The position numbers and the translations under genes were made by a program. A DNA stretch of 6,456 nucleotides from Dehalococcoidia bacterium. Its GTDB lineage: Bacteria > Chloroflexota > Dehalococcoidia > Dehalococcoidales > JAUVZE01. Location: NCBI GenBank assembly GCA_030602665.1, contig JAUVZE010000063.1, forward strand, positions 1 to 6,456, read 5' to 3'. Below the pieces are notes generated by a model that was not told the origin of the DNA, made no database searches, and saw only the letters and a program-made list of their open reading frames with translations. This document shows positions 5,503-6,456 of the stretch, piece by piece. Every line of letters starts with the position of its first letter. The stretch's first letter is position 1.

Positions 5503-6456
5503 ATGAAAAAGATAGTTGTCATACTGTTGGCAGTAATAGGAATCGTTAGCCTATTGATGGTTGGCTCTGCCCTTGAACCAGCAGCAGTGGCGAAGGAAAA
5601 AGAGGGGGGAAAAGGGGTGACCAAGTGGATAGGAGTGATAGATATCGGCCCAGGAGACCCCATGTTCACCTCAGCACAAAGAATGTGTCAGGCGATTACC
5701 ACTGCTAGCGGTGGACGCTTGAAGCTGACGGTTGAGCCAGCAGTTGATGCGTGGGCAACATTTGACGCAGTAGATGCAGGCACTATTGACTTTGCTTTTA
5801 GCCTGCCCGACCAGTGGAGGGACAAGTTTCCTGCCGCTGGTCTTTTCAGCACGAGGGCTGGCGGGATGTCACCCAAGGCGAAATATTTGTGGTTCATTTC
5901 CGGAGGTGGTGCCAAGCTGGCTCAGCAGATGATAGCTGCCTATGATGTCCAGCTTATCCCCGGTGGTGGGTACTTGAGTACTCCTGAGCTATTCCTCCAT
6001 TCAAACACAGAAATAGACGAACCTGATGACCTTGGGGACTTAAAGCTTCGTGCCATCGGTGACGGTGGGGAAATCCTGTCCATAATGGGTGCCGAAGTAG
6101 TTTCCATGCCTGGTGGGGAAATCTACCAAGCTATGATAGGGCCAGAGCCAATAATCGACGCCTTTGAATTTGCTGGCCCGTACACAAACTGGCAATATGG
6201 TTTCCAGGAAGTAGCCGACTATGTTTATGTCTCGGGATGCCGTGTCCCTCACAACTTGTATCACTTCATAGTTAACCAGACTCGCTGGAATGAGCTACCC
6301 GATGACCTCCAATGGATAGTAAAGCAGGTAAGTATGGGAGAGGTACTTACAAGTTATGATGAGCAGTGCCAATTGGAGATAACGCTTCTAGCCGCGTTCC
6401 AAGGGTACGGCTGCGTAGTGGAAACGCTTTCACCGGAAATAGAAGAGGCATTTGTT
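5503..6456 (+). CDS. TRAP transporter substrate-binding protein, DctP/TakP-like (3' end beyond window)
   Basis: The visible 318 residues are most of a secreted solute-binding protein of the DctP family, which captures small organic acids and hands them to a DctQ/DctM membrane pair driven by an ion gradient. A signal peptide is clear: MKK, a hydrophobic core to about residue 22, and a likely cleavage after AVA (28-30); there is no lipobox cysteine, so it should be released or periplasm-like rather than a lipoprotein. Family landmarks are SGGRLKLTVEP (69-79), DDLGDLKLRAIG (175-186) with Arg183 at the place of the carboxylate-binding arginine, and PGGEIYQAM (203-211), followed by IIDAFEFAGPY (217-227) and LPDDLQWIVKQ (265-275). 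These resemble the TakP (2-oxo acid) subgroup, but the substrate cannot be fixed. The start at ATG 5503 has AAGGAG (5491-5496) 6 bases before it. The transporter membrane genes would be expected downstream, outside the window. Confidence 0.93.
   Translation, partial: MKKIVVILLAVIGIVSLLMVGSALEPAAVAKEKEGGKGVTKWIGVIDIGPGDPMFTSAQRMCQAITTASGGRLKLTVEPAVDAWATFDAVDAGTIDFAFSLPDQWRDKFPAAGLFSTRAGGMSPKAKYLWFISGGGAKLAQQMIAAYDVQLIPGGGYLSTPELFLHSNTEIDEPDDLGDLKLRAIGDGGEILSIMGAEVVSMPGGEIYQAMIGPEPIIDAFEFAGPYTNWQYGFQEVADYVYVSGCRVPHNLYHFIVNQTRWNELPDDLQWIVKQVSMGEVLTSYDEQCQLEITLLAAFQGYGCVVETLSPEIEEAFV

Noticed and set aside
1..6456. CRISPR arrays, tRNA or rRNA genes, insertion sequences, attachment sites
   Set aside because: I looked for regular repeats, cloverleaf sequences, transposase motifs and flanking inverted repeats and saw none.

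Overview
The window holds five protein-coding genes: two on the minus strand (mazG, cut by the left edge, and fmt) and four-gene-length coding on the plus strand made of dnaA, obgE, nadD and a TRAP-type substrate-binding protein cut by the right edge, so six genes in all with four complete. GC content is intermediate. Start codons are mixed (TTG for mazG and dnaA, GTG for fmt, ATG for the rest), each checked against its Shine-Dalgarno site. The combination of housekeeping genes with an Obg of the short bacterial type and a TakP-like TRAP binding protein would fit a Chloroflexota/Dehalococcoidia-like anaerobe. That placement is an inference from gene content and protein flavour, not a demonstrated assignment.

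Layout. 1-416 (minus): N-terminal part of MazG. 447-1400 (minus): Fmt, transcribed before mazG with a 30-base gap. 1401-1689: divergent intergenic region with a good sigma70-type promoter for dnaA and a weaker one for fmt. 1690-3051 (plus): DnaA, with unusual residues in two normally conserved places. 3052-3338: non-coding, with a very AT-rich palindromic patch at 3230-3296; the base skew of the plus strand appears to change sign about here, which makes it an origin candidate. 3339-4604 and 4609-5214 (plus): obgE and nadD, four bases apart and surely co-transcribed. 5215-5502: non-coding leader with a near-consensus promoter, two inverted repeats around it, a strong compound intrinsic terminator and a five-codon mini-ORF. 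5503-6456 (plus): secreted DctP/TakP-type TRAP substrate-binding protein, open at the right edge.

How the genes fit together. Most of the window is core information and housekeeping metabolism: replication initiation (DnaA), initiator tRNA formylation (Fmt), nucleotide-pool cleaning (MazG), ribosome assembly and stress GTPase (Obg), and NAD synthesis (NadD). The TRAP gene starts a new transcription unit for uptake of an organic acid. The most interesting non-routine signals are the DnaA substitutions, the possible origin between dnaA and obgE, and the layered regulatory leader before the TRAP gene. I see no mobile element, CRISPR array, tRNA or rRNA, and no clear novel multi-gene system.
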